From assembly GCA_011525035.1 (NCBI GenBank), contig WTIZ01000038.1, positions 1 through 64,000 of the forward strand: a stretch of DNA of 64,000 nt, given 5' to 3'. Each line of letters opens with the position of its first letter. The stretch's first letter is position 1. Both the position numbers and the translations under genes were made by a program. This document shows positions 17,667-26,878 of this stretch, piece after piece. The stretch is from Cryomorphaceae bacterium. Lineage in GTDB: Bacteria > Bacteroidota > Bacteroidia > Flavobacteriales > Schleiferiaceae. The notes beneath the pieces are model-generated. The model did not search any database, had not been told where the DNA came from, and worked only from the letters and a program-made list of their open reading frames with translations.

Positions 17667-18416
17667 ATGTCGGAATGGAGTAAATATGGAATTCACAAGG
17701 GTCTGTTCTTATGGCCTGGTTTATGGGTACTTACGGCATGGCTCATCTTTGCTTTTGAGCATGCTTCTGGAAACTCATTGAGCGCTTATGGATTGATTCC
17801 AGGAAACTTAGGAAGTTGGTACGGACCTCTTACTTTCCCGTGGTTGCACGGAGATTTGAATCACATCACGAGCAATACGATTAGTTTGTTTTTTGTTGGC
17901 GCCTTGATTCGTTACAGTTTTCCGAAAGTATTCGATATGGTGTGGGCCATAAGTTTACTAGCACCTGGGATTATTTTATGGTTCATAGGTCGTCCAAATG
18001 TTCACATTGGCGCCAGTGCTTGGCTGTATGCTTTAGTAGCATTTGTATTCTTTAGTGGTGTACTACGGTTACACATACGCCTGCTAGCACAGAGTATGCT
18101 TATGGTGTTCTTATACGGGAGCTTTGTTTGGGGAGTGTTGCCTCACGATCCGTCCATTAGTTATGAAGGGCATTTGAGTGGGGCAGTAGTAGGGTTCTTG
18201 ATCGCAATATGGTTTCGAAAGATTGAACCTATTGAGTCACTTAAAGACCAGAAGCCAATTTTAGAGGAGGAGGTTCCTTGGGACGATTGGAAGCACCCCT
18301 ACGAACGAGCGTTGGACTTCGAAGAGGTTATCCCAACTCTTGATACACCGTCGATACGGCCACAAGACCAGCAGTTTCGGTACGAAGACGGCTCGAGCCC
18401 AGATGAATTGGCCTAG
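17667..18416 (+). CDS. Rhomboid-family intramembrane serine protease
   Basis: 249 residues with about six hydrophobic segments. H61 and H66-x3-N70 in WLHGDLNHITSN match the rhomboid loop and helix 2 pattern. The nucleophile motif is G115-A-S117 in HIGASAWLYAL, and the second catalytic residue H169 lies in GHLSGAVVGF. These suit an active intramembrane protease in the cytoplasmic membrane, cleaving unknown substrates. The final 60-odd residues are an acidic, soluble tail; the last 89 bases of the gene lie antisense to the conserved 3' part of rsmE. The start is 4 bases from a -7-like box. Confidence 0.9.
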   Translation: MSEWSKYGIHKGLFLWPGLWVLTAWLIFAFEHASGNSLSAYGLIPGNLGSWYGPLTFPWLHGDLNHITSNTISLFFVGALIRYSFPKVFDMVWAISLLAPGIILWFIGRPNVHIGASAWLYALVAFVFFSGVLRLHIRLLAQSMLMVFLYGSFVWGVLPHDPSISYEGHLSGAVVGFLIAIWFRKIEPIESLKDQKPILEEEVPWDDWKHPYERALDFEEVIPTLDTPSIRPQDQQFRYEDGSSPDELA

Positions 18417-19023
18417 CACCAGCATCGAGGGCTAATTGAATTTCAGCAGGTGAAAAATCTCCTTCAGGTCCAATCATAATTGTTGTTGATGCATTAGCAT
18501 CGAGAACATCTTTTAGAGACGATTTATCTCCTTCTTCACAATGAGCAATCAATAAATTTGAATGTTTCTCAGTGATAAATTCCTTGAAGGATACTGCTGG
18601 TAGAACCTTGGCAATCCTCCCTTTTAAGCTTTGCTTGGTGGCACTTAGGACAATCTTACGGAGCCTTTCCTCTTTAATGACTTTACGCTCACTATGGTCG
18701 CAAATGATAGGTATAATGGTGTCTATCCCCATCTCCACAGCCTTCTCTACAAACAGCTCTATGCGGTCCATATTCTTGGTAGGGGCTATGGCCATTGTTA
18801 AGGAATAAGGAACGGCACCAAAGTTAGATTCTACTTGAGAGTAGCTCCCGTATACCTTTGATTTAGAGGTGAATGAAATTGACCCTTTGTAAAGCGCTCC
18901 ATCACCTGTGATAAAGTGAATACTATCACCTACAGATTTCCTTAGGACTTTAACGCAATGTTGAACTTCTGCTGCATCGAGCTGAAATTCATTGCCTGTG
19001 ATATGTCCTAAAAAGAGTTGCAT
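18328..19023 (-). CDS. rsmE: 16S rRNA (uracil-1498-N3)-methyltransferase RsmE
   Basis: 231 residues, close to the family norm. The N-terminal PUA-like region includes the family pattern HCVKVLRKSVGD. The SPOUT methyltransferase half has the knot motifs MIGPEGDFSPAEI and HLGSSRLRTETAGLVA, which form the SAM-binding trefoil knot. It methylates U1498 of 16S rRNA in the 30S subunit. It is the last gene of rimB-rimK-rsmE and directly abuts rimK. Its 3' end is antisense to the rhomboid tail for 89 bases; the conserved LRTETA motif lies inside that overlap, so both frames are constrained there. Confidence 0.96.
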   Translation of the reverse strand: MQLFLGHITGNEFQLDAAEVQHCVKVLRKSVGDSIHFITGDGALYKGSISFTSKSKVYGSYSQVESNFGAVPYSLTMAIAPTKNMDRIELFVEKAVEMGIDTIIPIICDHSERKVIKEERLRKIVLSATKQSLKGRIAKVLPAVSFKEFITEKHSNLLIAHCEEGDKSSLKDVLDANASTTIMIGPEGDFSPAEIQLALDAGARPIHLGSSRLRTETAGLVAVSTVYQELG

Positions 19024-19935
19024 CTATACGCCTACCTTATCTTTTGTTCTATTGAGTGGACGTTCAATCTGTTTTTCGATGAATTCGATGATTTTACCGG
19101 CAACATCCACACCAGTGACGTTTTCTACGCCTTCTAATCCTGGAGATGAATTGACCTCTAAAACCAACGGTCCACGTTCACTTCGAAGCATGTCCACACC
19201 TGCAATATTAAGACCTAGAGCTTTACAAGCCGCTACCGCTGTCTTTTTTTCAAGTGCACTTAGCTTCACCTTGGTTCCTTGTCCACCTCTGTGAAGGTTG
19301 GATCTGAACTCACCTTCTTGTCCTTGGCGCTTATACGCAGCAATGACTTTTCCACCGACGACAAAGGCTCTAATATCTGAGCCGCCGGCTTCTTTGATAA
19401 ACTCTTGTACTAGAATGTTAGCATTAAGACCATAGAACGCTTCTATGACGCTCTTAGCAGCGGTCTTAGTTTCTGCCAGTACCACTCCAAGTCCCTGTGT
19501 ACCTTCCAAAAGCTTAACAATTAGGGGAGGACCACCTACTGTTTTGATTAGATTATTCACATCACGCGGTTGCTTGGCGAATACCGTTTTAGGAATACCA
19601 ATACCGTGTTTTGCCAAGACCTGAGTAGCACGAAGTTTATCTCTCGATCGAACCAATGCCAAGGAGCTGAGGGTAGTGTAGATATTCTTGACTTCGAATT
19701 GACGGATGATTGAACCTCCGTGAAAGGTCACTGATGCCCCAATGCGTGGGATAATCGCCTGGAAATCGGTCAATTCCTGTTCACCGAGATAAACATTGTT
19801 GTTTCCAGTTTCCATTCCTACATAGCAGTGGTTATGGTTAATTACATGAGCTTCATGACCACGCTCTTGAGCCGCTTCGGCAAGCCTTTTAGTACTGTAT
19901 AACGCTGGATTAGCGCTTAGGATGGCAATTTTCAT
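19024..19935 (-). CDS. rimK: RimK-type alpha-L-glutamate ligase (ATP-grasp)
   Basis: 303 residues, the same size class as E. coli RimK. The N-terminal domain ([18 protein letters not shown], then [18 protein letters not shown]) is typical. The ATP-grasp region has [45 protein letters not shown] and the metal-binding [13 protein letters not shown]. RimK adds glutamate residues to the C-terminus of ribosomal protein S6. It sits 3 bases after the RimB-like protease gene and directly before rsmE, so all three would be made together and all point to the 30S subunit. An S6 with a glutamate-rich tail elsewhere in the genome would support this substrate. Confidence 0.95.
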   Translation of the reverse strand: MKIAILSANPALYSTKRLAEAAQERGHEAHVINHNHCYVGMETGNNNVYLGEQELTDFQAIIPRIGASVTFHGGSIIRQFEVKNIYTTLSSLALVRSRDKLRATQVLAKHGIGIPKTVFAKQPRDVNNLIKTVGGPPLIVKLLEGTQGLGVVLAETKTAAKSVIEAFYGLNANILVQEFIKEAGGSDIRAFVVGGKVIAAYKRQGQEGEFRSNLHRGGQGTKVKLSALEKKTAVAACKALGLNIAGVDMLRSERGPLVLEVNSSPGLEGVENVTGVDVAGKIIEFIEKQIERPLNRTKDKVGV

Positions 19936-19938
19936 TCT

Positions 19939-20343
19939 CTATTTAGTAACGTCTACTATATATCCTGATTCTAACAAATTTCTGCCTATGAGCATGTCAT
20001 AGGTGAGTAGGGTACGGTCGGAAAATCCAACCAACACGCGATGACTTGCACCAGCGAGTTCAATTTGCGTTTCGACCATAGGTCGAGCTTTACGACGTCC
20101 GAAAGAATTTCGAACATTTCTCACGATAAACTCTGAAAATATTAATTCTTCACCTGTGTATAAATCACTTTCAGGATCAAAGAGTATCACTCTCAGCTCA
20201 TTTCTTTCCTCATCAATAGTGATAGAGGAGGCGTGCAGGGCACATGTGGCCGCACCAGTATCTACTCTTGCGTGTAGATTATTCACCGCTAATTCGGGCA
20301 GCTGCACCTTGGCAGTGGCACCGATAACAATGGACGCTTTCAT
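19939..20343 (-). CDS. RimB-like retropepsin-fold protease (PF05618 type)
   Basis: 134 residues from the ATG at 20341-20343 (a start five codons upstream adds MHFCP only). The central motif is ARVDTGAATCALHA, with D28-T-G like the active site of single-domain aspartic (retropepsin-like) proteases; MLIGRNLL near the C-terminus is the second family hallmark. In Pseudomonas the equivalent gene rimB lies in a rimABK operon and antagonises RimK-dependent S6 glutamylation (from the literature as I recall it). Here it immediately precedes rimK, with no rimA seen. A CACTTTTG box (one mismatch to the -7 consensus) lies 4 bases before the ATG. Confidence 0.85.
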   Translation of the reverse strand: MKASIVIGATAKVQLPELAVNNLHARVDTGAATCALHASSITIDEERNELRVILFDPESDLYTGEELIFSEFIVRNVRNSFGRRKARPMVETQIELAGASHRVLVGFSDRTLLTYDMLIGRNLLESGYIVDVTK

Positions 20344-20395
20344 GGGGCAAAAGTGCATTCTTTTACCTTTTGAAAAACATCACTTTTAAAATTTA

Positions 20396-21415
20396 CTAAA
20401 ACTTAACTTTTGCGGATGCAGAGATGCTTAAATCGGACGATTCCCCTGCGAGATAATTGTAGTAACCGGCGATGCCGATCATAGCTGCATTGTCTGTAGT
20501 ATACTGAAAGGGAGGTATATAGGTGTTTAAACCATCGCGTTCACCTAATGATGTGAGCCTTTTCCTCAATTCGGAGTTCGCGCTAACACCACCAGCAATA
20601 GCCACATGTTGGCAGCCGGTGTCTTTAATGGCCATCTCAAGTTTTTTAAAAAGTACATCCAACAAAGCATTCTGATAGCTCGCACAAATGTCTGCCCTGT
20701 GCTGTTCAACAAAATCAGGATCCTGTTGTACTCTTTTTTGAAGCGCATATAAGAAACTGGTCTTCATGCCTGAGAAACTGAAGTTGTAACCTTCCACCTG
20801 TGGACGACCGAATTCCATGAATTTAGGATTCCCTTCTTTCGCCAAGCGGTCGATATGCGGACCACCGGGGTAGGGTAATCCTATGATTTTAGCGGCTTTA
20901 TCGAAGGCTTCTCCCACTGCATCATCTATGGTTTCACCAAGAATACGCATGTCTTTAGGGCTATGAACTTCGACAAGTTGGGTATGACCTCCACTTACCG
21001 TAAGACACAGAAATGGGAAACCGATAGGCGTCTTGTGGGCATCTTCGATCAAATGTGCTAGAATGTGTGCATGCATATGATGCACAGGAATCAAAGGAAC
21101 ATTCAAAGTCATGGCTAGACTTTTTGCGAATGACGTTCCTACGAGTAAGGAACCCATTAAGCCTGGACCGTTAGTAAAAGCGATGGCATTTAGCTGTGAA
21201 GGTTCGATATTTGCTACCTTTAAAGCACGGTCAATCACAGGTACTATGTTCTGTTGATGCGCCCGTGAAGCCAATTCAGGAACGACACCACCATACGCCG
21301 TATGTACCGCTTGAGAAGCTACTTCATTGGACAATACACTATTTCCATGCAGCACTGCAGCGGAGGTATCGTCGCAACTACTTTCAATTGCCAATATGTA
21401 AGGAGTGTCGTTCAT
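20396..21415 (-). CDS. tsaD: tRNA N6-adenosine threonylcarbamoyltransferase TsaD
   Basis: 339 residues. The ASKHA-fold signatures are present: ILAIESSCDDTSAAV, GGVVPELASRAH, FTNGPGLMGSLLVG, the metal-binding VHHMHAHILAH (about 111-121), LTVSGGHTQLV and AGGVSANSELR. TsaD transfers the threonylcarbamoyl group to A37 of ANN-decoding tRNAs, using the product of the Sua5-like enzyme at 3176-4120. Its ATG (21415-21413) overlaps the divergent tamB ATG (21414-21416) in a shared CATG. A perfect minus-strand -7 box TACTTTTG (21431-21424) is 8 bases upstream and therefore lies inside the tamB coding sequence. Confidence 0.98.
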   Translation of the reverse strand: MNDTPYILAIESSCDDTSAAVLHGNSVLSNEVASQAVHTAYGGVVPELASRAHQQNIVPVIDRALKVANIEPSQLNAIAFTNGPGLMGSLLVGTSFAKSLAMTLNVPLIPVHHMHAHILAHLIEDAHKTPIGFPFLCLTVSGGHTQLVEVHSPKDMRILGETIDDAVGEAFDKAAKIIGLPYPGGPHIDRLAKEGNPKFMEFGRPQVEGYNFSFSGMKTSFLYALQKRVQQDPDFVEQHRADICASYQNALLDVLFKKLEMAIKDTGCQHVAIAGGVSANSELRKRLTSLGERDGLNTYIPPFQYTTDNAAMIGIAGYYNYLAGESSDLSISASAKVKF

Positions 21416-24400
21416 GAATGAGTCAAAAGTACAGCAAAATCGCCTGAAAACTTGGCGGTATTATTCCTTGATGTTGGCTTTTTCCACCCTATTGGTAGTG
21501 GCCTTAACGGCCACTGTTACGCTGAATTCAAGACCTTTCCAAAAGTGGCTCTTCTCGAGTTATGTGGCACCTTCATTAGCAGAAAAGGGACTATCTGTAG
21601 ATTTTTCAGGCTTTGATTATCAGTTTCCAAGCTCATTTTATTTCGGGCCAACCACTTTGAATTACAGAGACAGTGCCTTGATTACGGTCAGAAATATTGA
21701 GTTGCACGATGTATTCTGGTCATCTCAAATAGGTGTACGAGACATTCGTGTGAATCAATGCGAACTGCATTCACCCTTGGATGGCGAACAGATGAAGGGC
21801 TTTCTAAAAACCTTTAGCTCGGACTCAAACGATGTTGGGCAATCATTTCAAGCAACCATAGGTGCTATTTATGTGGATTCAATCCATGGTAGCATCAGCA
21901 ATGATATCTCGTGGACGATCAGTGGTGAAAGTGGTGATGTGGTCCTTGATGATGAATTGAGCGCAGAGGATGTATCTCTTCTTGCAGTGCTGAATGGTGT
22001 TCAGTTTGAAGTGAAATCCGAAAACATCAGTAAATCATCAGAGGGCCAAATTAAATTCGATTATTTACTGACTTCTAACGGTATAGCTAAAGCCTCTGGT
22101 AACGTGAGCGGTTTTGTGGATTCCTTGTATTTGGAGGGATCAATTGAAACAGATACTTCAATTGAATTAGCTTCAATGGGTATGGAAGAGTACGAGCCTG
22201 TTTTGCAAGCTTGTGAATTCTCATTTAACAGCTCATGGTACAATTCCGAATTTACTGGTCGAGTATCAGGAGGAAATTCTAGCTACTCAATGCGCTCAAC
22301 ATTGACTCAAGAGGAGTCGAATTCTTATACTATAAGTACGGATTTAGACCTGAGTCGTGAATTCTATAATTGGCCAATTTTTAATGGTTTTGAGCCTGTT
22401 TTGGGTCTTTTTCGTCCAAAAAACGCCAAAATCGGTCTAAAAACGGATTTTTCTGAATTTTCTTGGTCAACAGTTTTGACGGATAAAAACAACCGTTGGG
22501 AGCTTTCCAGTGAAAGTCTAAACAATCCTGTTCGAGGAATGCTCTTAAGTAACCAGCTAGCCCTTGGACCTATTGAATCTGCCAAGGCTCAGATGAGCAT
22601 CTTGCCCAATTTAAGTGCAGTAATTGAAGGGGATGACTTTGAAATCTTAGCAGCTCTTCCAGAAATTCGTTCTAACGGCCAGAAGGTTAAGGGGTTGAAT
22701 GCACGCTTTGAACACCGACAAGATAAAGACTCGCTATGGCTTAGTTCACTTGATCCAAATTGCGATATTGAATTGATGTACAGTCGGGTAGGAACGCTCA
22801 ACAGCATCTCAGGGCAATTAAACACACTCGATTTAGGATTAGTCGATCCCCTTGATACAGGACAGCGATTAACAGCCACGGCAAACATCAACTTTACCGA
22901 CGAAGGATTAGGTTCCGTTTTACTTCAAGATGTCATTTTAACGCGTCCCGAAGACGTTATTTTCCTGAGAGAATTATCCTTGACCCATGTTCTAGGTGCA
23001 AAGAGTCGAAGCCTCGTCTTATCAAGTGATGTACTTGATTTTTCAGTCAATGGGAATTGGGATTTCGCAGATTTTCCAAAAGTTGCCTCTCATGTATTCC
23101 AAGACATCATCGTACAAAAAGAAGAACAATGGCCACAAGCGGCATTTAAATTTGACATTCAAGCAGGAAATGTAGGATGGATAGCTGATCTCATACATCT
23201 CGATGTATTCCTCAGTGAGGATACACACATCTTTGGGAAGTACAATGGTATGCGTAAGATGTGGTCTACCACCATGTTTATTCCTGAAGCAACCTATGAA
23301 AACCATAGCGGAAAGGATATCGTCGTGGCTTCCTCTCAAACGCAAGATGTTCACAATACGACGCTCAAGGCGGATAAATTAAAATTTGACACTTGGAACT
23401 TTTCTAAGGTGAACCTCAGTTCAAACGGAAGTGTTGGTCCGAAGAGAATCCAGTTCTCAGGTGTTGTAGAAGATTCTATCCCGAGTAAGATACATTTGGA
23501 AGCATCATTGCTAAGCGGAGAGGCAGGTATTACTACCGCAGCTTTCAACATTGGGGAATCGCATTTCACACTTTTAGATACTGCGAACCTACAATGGCAA
23601 AATGCGCAACTCAATGTGGATTCTTTGATACTAGCCGGCAAGGACGGTAGGTTCGTACTGAACGGTCAACTATTTGATACAGAAGCTCCTGAGCTTGAGC
23701 TGGGTTTAGAAGATTTTAATTCGAAGGTGGTCAATTACTTGTTCCGTACTCCAGAAGCTTTGTTTTCAGGTACATGGAATGCACAATTAAAGTTGAAAGA
23801 TTCATTCTTCCGACCGTTTATTCAAGCACAGATTGAAGTTGCCGATTTTGGATTGAATAATTATGAATATGGTCGGTTCACAGCGGATGCCGAAATCGAA
23901 AACTTAACGCACCTAAATGCTTTCGGCCAATTGCGTCAGGGTACATCGAGTTCCTTTTCCTTTAGTGGGGACTATGATTTTACAACCCATGAAATTGATG
24001 TCAGAGCGAGCATAGATGAATTTGCTGTCGATCCTTTTAACCCACTTTTTAACGGGGTTTTAGATGAATTTAGTGGTACACTTCAAGGTGGTTTAGAATG
24101 GTACGGTCCTTTGGAAGCATATACCTTGAATGGTGCGTTTACTATGAGCGACGGTCATTTCATAGTGCCTATTGTTGGAGCGGAGCTAAGTGCCGCTGAG
24201 CCCATAGAATTGGTCATTTCAGAGGATGAAATCACCCTAGACACTGCTAAATTCTATGCTCCGAAAGACAGCACAACTGCAATAGTCTTTGGTGGTATTC
24301 ATCACAATCAGTTCGACAGTCTTGTATTTGATCTAAAACTTCATAGTGATAGTATACGTGCGGTTGATTTAAGCAGGAATATCGACGGCTACTTTTACGG

Positions 24401-25574
24401 TACGGCAGTAGTGGAGGGGGATCTAGTCTTAGAAGGACCCTTGGAACAATTGCATTTAGACCTCGCCGTAGCCACAAAAGACGGTACCAATTTTAAGATC
24501 CCTCTGGATAACCCAACCGCGGTTGAGATGCCGAGCTACATTCGTTTTAGTGATGCTGGACTGCCTACAGCGGATAGTGTTTTTGTTCAAGAGCTGGAAT
24601 ATTTTACGACGGATATCGCTATTGAAGCTACGCCAAATGCTGATGTGGAGCTCGTGCTTGATGAAGTATTAGGAGATGTAATCAAAGCTCGCGGAAGCGG
24701 TAATATGCGTCTCAAGATATTAGAAGATGAAAGCCTCGAGCTGTACGGCTTATATACGCTGGTTTCGGGTGATTATCTCTTTACTCTGCAGAATATCATT
24801 AATAAGCCTTTTGAGATTATACCTGGTGGCACCATTTTATGGAGTGGTGACCTTTATGAGGCACAAGTAAATATTGACGCGAAATATTCCCTTTCTACCG
24901 ACCTGCAAGGCTTGGTCTCAAATGCGAATTACAACAACGAGAATGTCAATGTTGATTTGATCATTAACCTTAGCGGCGCCTTGATGAATCCTGACATTGC
25001 GTTCACAGTGGATTTGCCAAATGCGCCAGCAAGTTATTTGGAGGAACTCCAAAGACACTTTTTAAGCGAGGATGCTATGAATTATCAGGCATTTTCATTG
25101 CTGCTCTTAGGTGAATTCTACCAACAAGATTTAGCGGTACAGGAGGGCTTTGACCTTAGTGGTTCTGTTAGCAGAAACACGTCGGAATTACTCGTCAGTG
25201 AATTTGGAAGCTGGCTGGCAGCAGGAATTGGTTCATACGTCGACTTAGAATTGGACTATACAAGTGGTACCAATCCGTATGAGGTATTAGGTACGACCCA
25301 GAATAATTTGAATCTCGGCCTTGGAAAGGACTTCCTTGACGGCAGATTGAGCATTAATTCTTCTTTGGATATTCCCATCGGTCAATCCGGCGCATCGACG
25401 CTTTTATTGGGTGATACGGAGGTAATCTACTCTCTGACTAAGGACGGACGAATCAAACTTCGAGCATTTAACAGAAGCAATCGTAACGATCCACTGATGC
25501 AAAACTCAGGTCCATACACACAGGGTGTGGGTATCTTATTCCAAAAGGAATTTGAATCAGTTCTTAAAGATTAG
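21414..25574 (+). CDS. TamB-like translocation/assembly module protein
   Basis: 1386 residues from the ATG at 21414; a GTG at 21405 would add three residues. A single N-terminal membrane segment (about residues 18-38 of the mature frame, SLMLAFSTLLVVALTATVTL) is followed by a long repetitive beta-rich region and the conserved C-terminal TamB/DUF490 domain (about 1000-1386, e.g. ARGSGNMRLKI, YTLVSGDYLF, GGTILWSGDLYEA, NLGLGKDFLDGRLSI). TamB-type proteins bridge the inner and outer membranes and are implicated in outer-membrane protein assembly and phospholipid transport. No tamA lies next to it. The start codon shares bases with divergent tsaD, and the end overlaps the convergent nucleotidyltransferase gene by 4 bases. 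Confidence 0.93.
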   Translation: MNESKVQQNRLKTWRYYSLMLAFSTLLVVALTATVTLNSRPFQKWLFSSYVAPSLAEKGLSVDFSGFDYQFPSSFYFGPTTLNYRDSALITVRNIELHDVFWSSQIGVRDIRVNQCELHSPLDGEQMKGFLKTFSSDSNDVGQSFQATIGAIYVDSIHGSISNDISWTISGESGDVVLDDELSAEDVSLLAVLNGVQFEVKSENISKSSEGQIKFDYLLTSNGIAKASGNVSGFVDSLYLEGSIETDTSIELASMGMEEYEPVLQACEFSFNSSWYNSEFTGRVSGGNSSYSMRSTLTQEESNSYTISTDLDLSREFYNWPIFNGFEPVLGLFRPKNAKIGLKTDFSEFSWSTVLTDKNNRWELSSESLNNPVRGMLLSNQLALGPIESAKAQMSILPNLSAVIEGDDFEILAALPEIRSNGQKVKGLNARFEHRQDKDSLWLSSLDPNCDIELMYSRVGTLNSISGQLNTLDLGLVDPLDTGQRLTATANINFTDEGLGSVLLQDVILTRPEDVIFLRELSLTHVLGAKSRSLVLSSDVLDFSVNGNWDFADFPKVASHVFQDIIVQKEEQWPQAAFKFDIQAGNVGWIADLIHLDVFLSEDTHIFGKYNGMRKMWSTTMFIPEATYENHSGKDIVVASSQTQDVHNTTLKADKLKFDTWNFSKVNLSSNGSVGPKRIQFSGVVEDSIPSKIHLEASLLSGEAGITTAAFNIGESHFTLLDTANLQWQNAQLNVDSLILAGKDGRFVLNGQLFDTEAPELELGLEDFNSKVVNYLFRTPEALFSGTWNAQLKLKDSFFRPFIQAQIEVADFGLNNYEYGRFTADAEIENLTHLNAFGQLRQGTSSSFSFSGDYDFTTHEIDVRASIDEFAVDPFNPLFNGVLDEFSGTLQGGLEWYGPLEAYTLNGAFTMSDGHFIVPIVGAELSAAEPIELVISEDEITLDTAKFYAPKDSTTAIVFGGIHHNQFDSLVFDLKLHSDSIRAVDLSRNIDGYFYGTAVVEGDLVLEGPLEQLHLDLAVATKDGTNFKIPLDNPTAVEMPSYIRFSDAGLPTADSVFVQELEYFTTDIAIEATPNADVELVLDEVLGDVIKARGSGNMRLKILEDESLELYGLYTLVSGDYLFTLQNIINKPFEIIPGGTILWSGDLYEAQVNIDAKYSLSTDLQGLVSNANYNNENVNVDLIINLSGALMNPDIAFTVDLPNAPASYLEELQRHFLSEDAMNYQAFSLLLLGEFYQQDLAVQEGFDLSGSVSRNTSELLVSEFGSWLAAGIGSYVDLELDYTSGTNPYEVLGTTQNNLNLGLGKDFLDGRLSINSSLDIPIGQSGASTLLLGDTEVIYSLTKDGRIKLRAFNRSNRNDPLMQNSGPYTQGVGILFQKEFESVLKD
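21424..21431 (-). promoter_or_regulatory. -7 promoter element for tsaD, inside the tamB 5' end
   Basis: Minus-strand TACTTTTG matches TAnnTTTG exactly, with 8 bases to the tsaD ATG. It lies within codons 4-6 of tamB. No -33 TTG is found at 19 bases. Confidence 0.5.
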
Positions 25575-26863
25575 CCCTGTGCTTCGATGAGGGAAACGGC
25601 CTCTACGAGTGAATCGACGTAATGATCAGGGACAGCAGTATGGGGCTTTAGTCCATGTCCAGTCTTAACTCGAATGGTGGTTACTCCCGCATTCTGACCA
25701 GCTTCGATGTCTCTTGGAGAATCACCGACGAGGAAGCTTTGAGCTAAATCAATATTGAACCTTTCCTTTGCTGCTAACAGCATACCAGGTGAGGGTTTCC
25801 GGCACTCGCACGGAATCTTATATTCTGGAACTTCACCTTCAAAACCGCCGTGCGGGTGGTGTGGGCAGAAGTAAATGGCCTCCACAAAGGCGCCTTGCTC
25901 ACCTAGTTGGGTCTCCATCTTTTTATGAATGTTTCCTAATTCTTCGATAGAACACAGTCCTCGTGCGATCACGCTTTGATTGGTGACCACGACTACGAGG
26001 TAACCAAGCTTGTTCAACTTCTTGATACAATCAGCTGCGTAAGGGTACAATTCAAAATCCTCAGGTCTGTGAATGAGATCAGTATCTATATTAATTACAC
26101 CGTCACGATCGAGGTATACACATTTTTGTGGCCTGTTTAAGTTCCGCGCAGCAACCTTTCCAGAGGAAATGGCTTGTTCTACTTTTTCCAATCGGTCCGG
26201 AGTACCCATGTCTTTGAGATACTCGGGTGTATTGTAGGCATAGACATTTAATCGTTCGTGAAGGGTAGGGAAGATGTCTTTTCCGAAATCGGCTTTTACG
26301 CCTTCTTCAAGGTGTTCTAAGACCACGGGATTAAAAACATAGGCCGCTGCATTAACTAGGTTTCTGTAAACTAGGCCCTCAGGGTGTGGCTTCGCATAAA
26401 AGGCACAAACCTTGTCGTTTTCATCAACATCGAGAAGATCGCTATCGTAAGGATGATCATTCGGGTGAACCACTAACGTGGCATCCGCATTGTTCGCGTG
26501 GTGGAAGTCAAATAGTCGATGTAAATCCATATTCATCATCACATCACCGTAAAGCACAATGAACGGTTCCGTCAAATGCTCTTGCAGGGCTTTGACACCA
26601 CCCACCGTCCCTAACGGAGTTGGTTCTACGTAATAGTGAATGCGTATTCCAAAGGCTTCTCCTTTTCCAAAATGATCTTCAATGTGATGGTACAAATGAT
26701 TGACAATGAGCCAAACATCAGTAAAGCCATGGTCTTTTAGAAGGTTGATTTGATACTCAAGAATGGGCTTGCCGAGAACTGGCATCATAGGCTTAGGAAT
26801 ATCGTCTCTGACTTGTGCAAGACGGGTTCCTTTACCACCGGCAAGAATGAGTGCTACCTTCAT
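25571..26863 (-). CDS. Sugar nucleotidyltransferase fused to GmhB-like HAD phosphatase
   Basis: 430 residues from the ATG at 26861-26863. Residues 1-235 are a nucleotidyltransferase: LILAGGKGTRL (4-15), IPKPMMPVLGKPI, and YGDVMMNMD (105-113). Residues 245-430 are a HAD-IIIA phosphatase: DRDGVIN (252-258), TNQS (294-297), zinc ligands around C333-P-H-H-P-H and C352-E-C354, and GDSPRDIEAG. This pairing joins the activities of HddC/RfbF-like enzymes and GmhB, which act on heptose bisphosphate and heptose 1-phosphate in ADP- or GDP-heptose synthesis. The exact sugar is inference. A perfect -7 box TAGGTTTG (26886-26879) lies 15 bases upstream. Confidence 0.88.
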   Translation of the reverse strand: MKVALILAGGKGTRLAQVRDDIPKPMMPVLGKPILEYQINLLKDHGFTDVWLIVNHLYHHIEDHFGKGEAFGIRIHYYVEPTPLGTVGGVKALQEHLTEPFIVLYGDVMMNMDLHRLFDFHHANNADATLVVHPNDHPYDSDLLDVDENDKVCAFYAKPHPEGLVYRNLVNAAAYVFNPVVLEHLEEGVKADFGKDIFPTLHERLNVYAYNTPEYLKDMGTPDRLEKVEQAISSGKVAARNLNRPQKCVYLDRDGVINIDTDLIHRPEDFELYPYAADCIKKLNKLGYLVVVVTNQSVIARGLCSIEELGNIHKKMETQLGEQGAFVEAIYFCPHHPHGGFEGEVPEYKIPCECRKPSPGMLLAAKERFNIDLAQSFLVGDSPRDIEAGQNAGVTTIRVKTGHGLKPHTAVPDHYVDSLVEAVSLIEAQG

Positions 26864-26878
26864 AGTTAGATGTTTGCT

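Noticed and set aside
21395-21410. AAGGAG-like sequence upstream of the tamB start, resembling a Shine-Dalgarno site
   Set aside because: It lies inside tsaD coding sequence, no other start in the window has a comparable site, and Bacteroidota generally do not use Shine-Dalgarno pairing.
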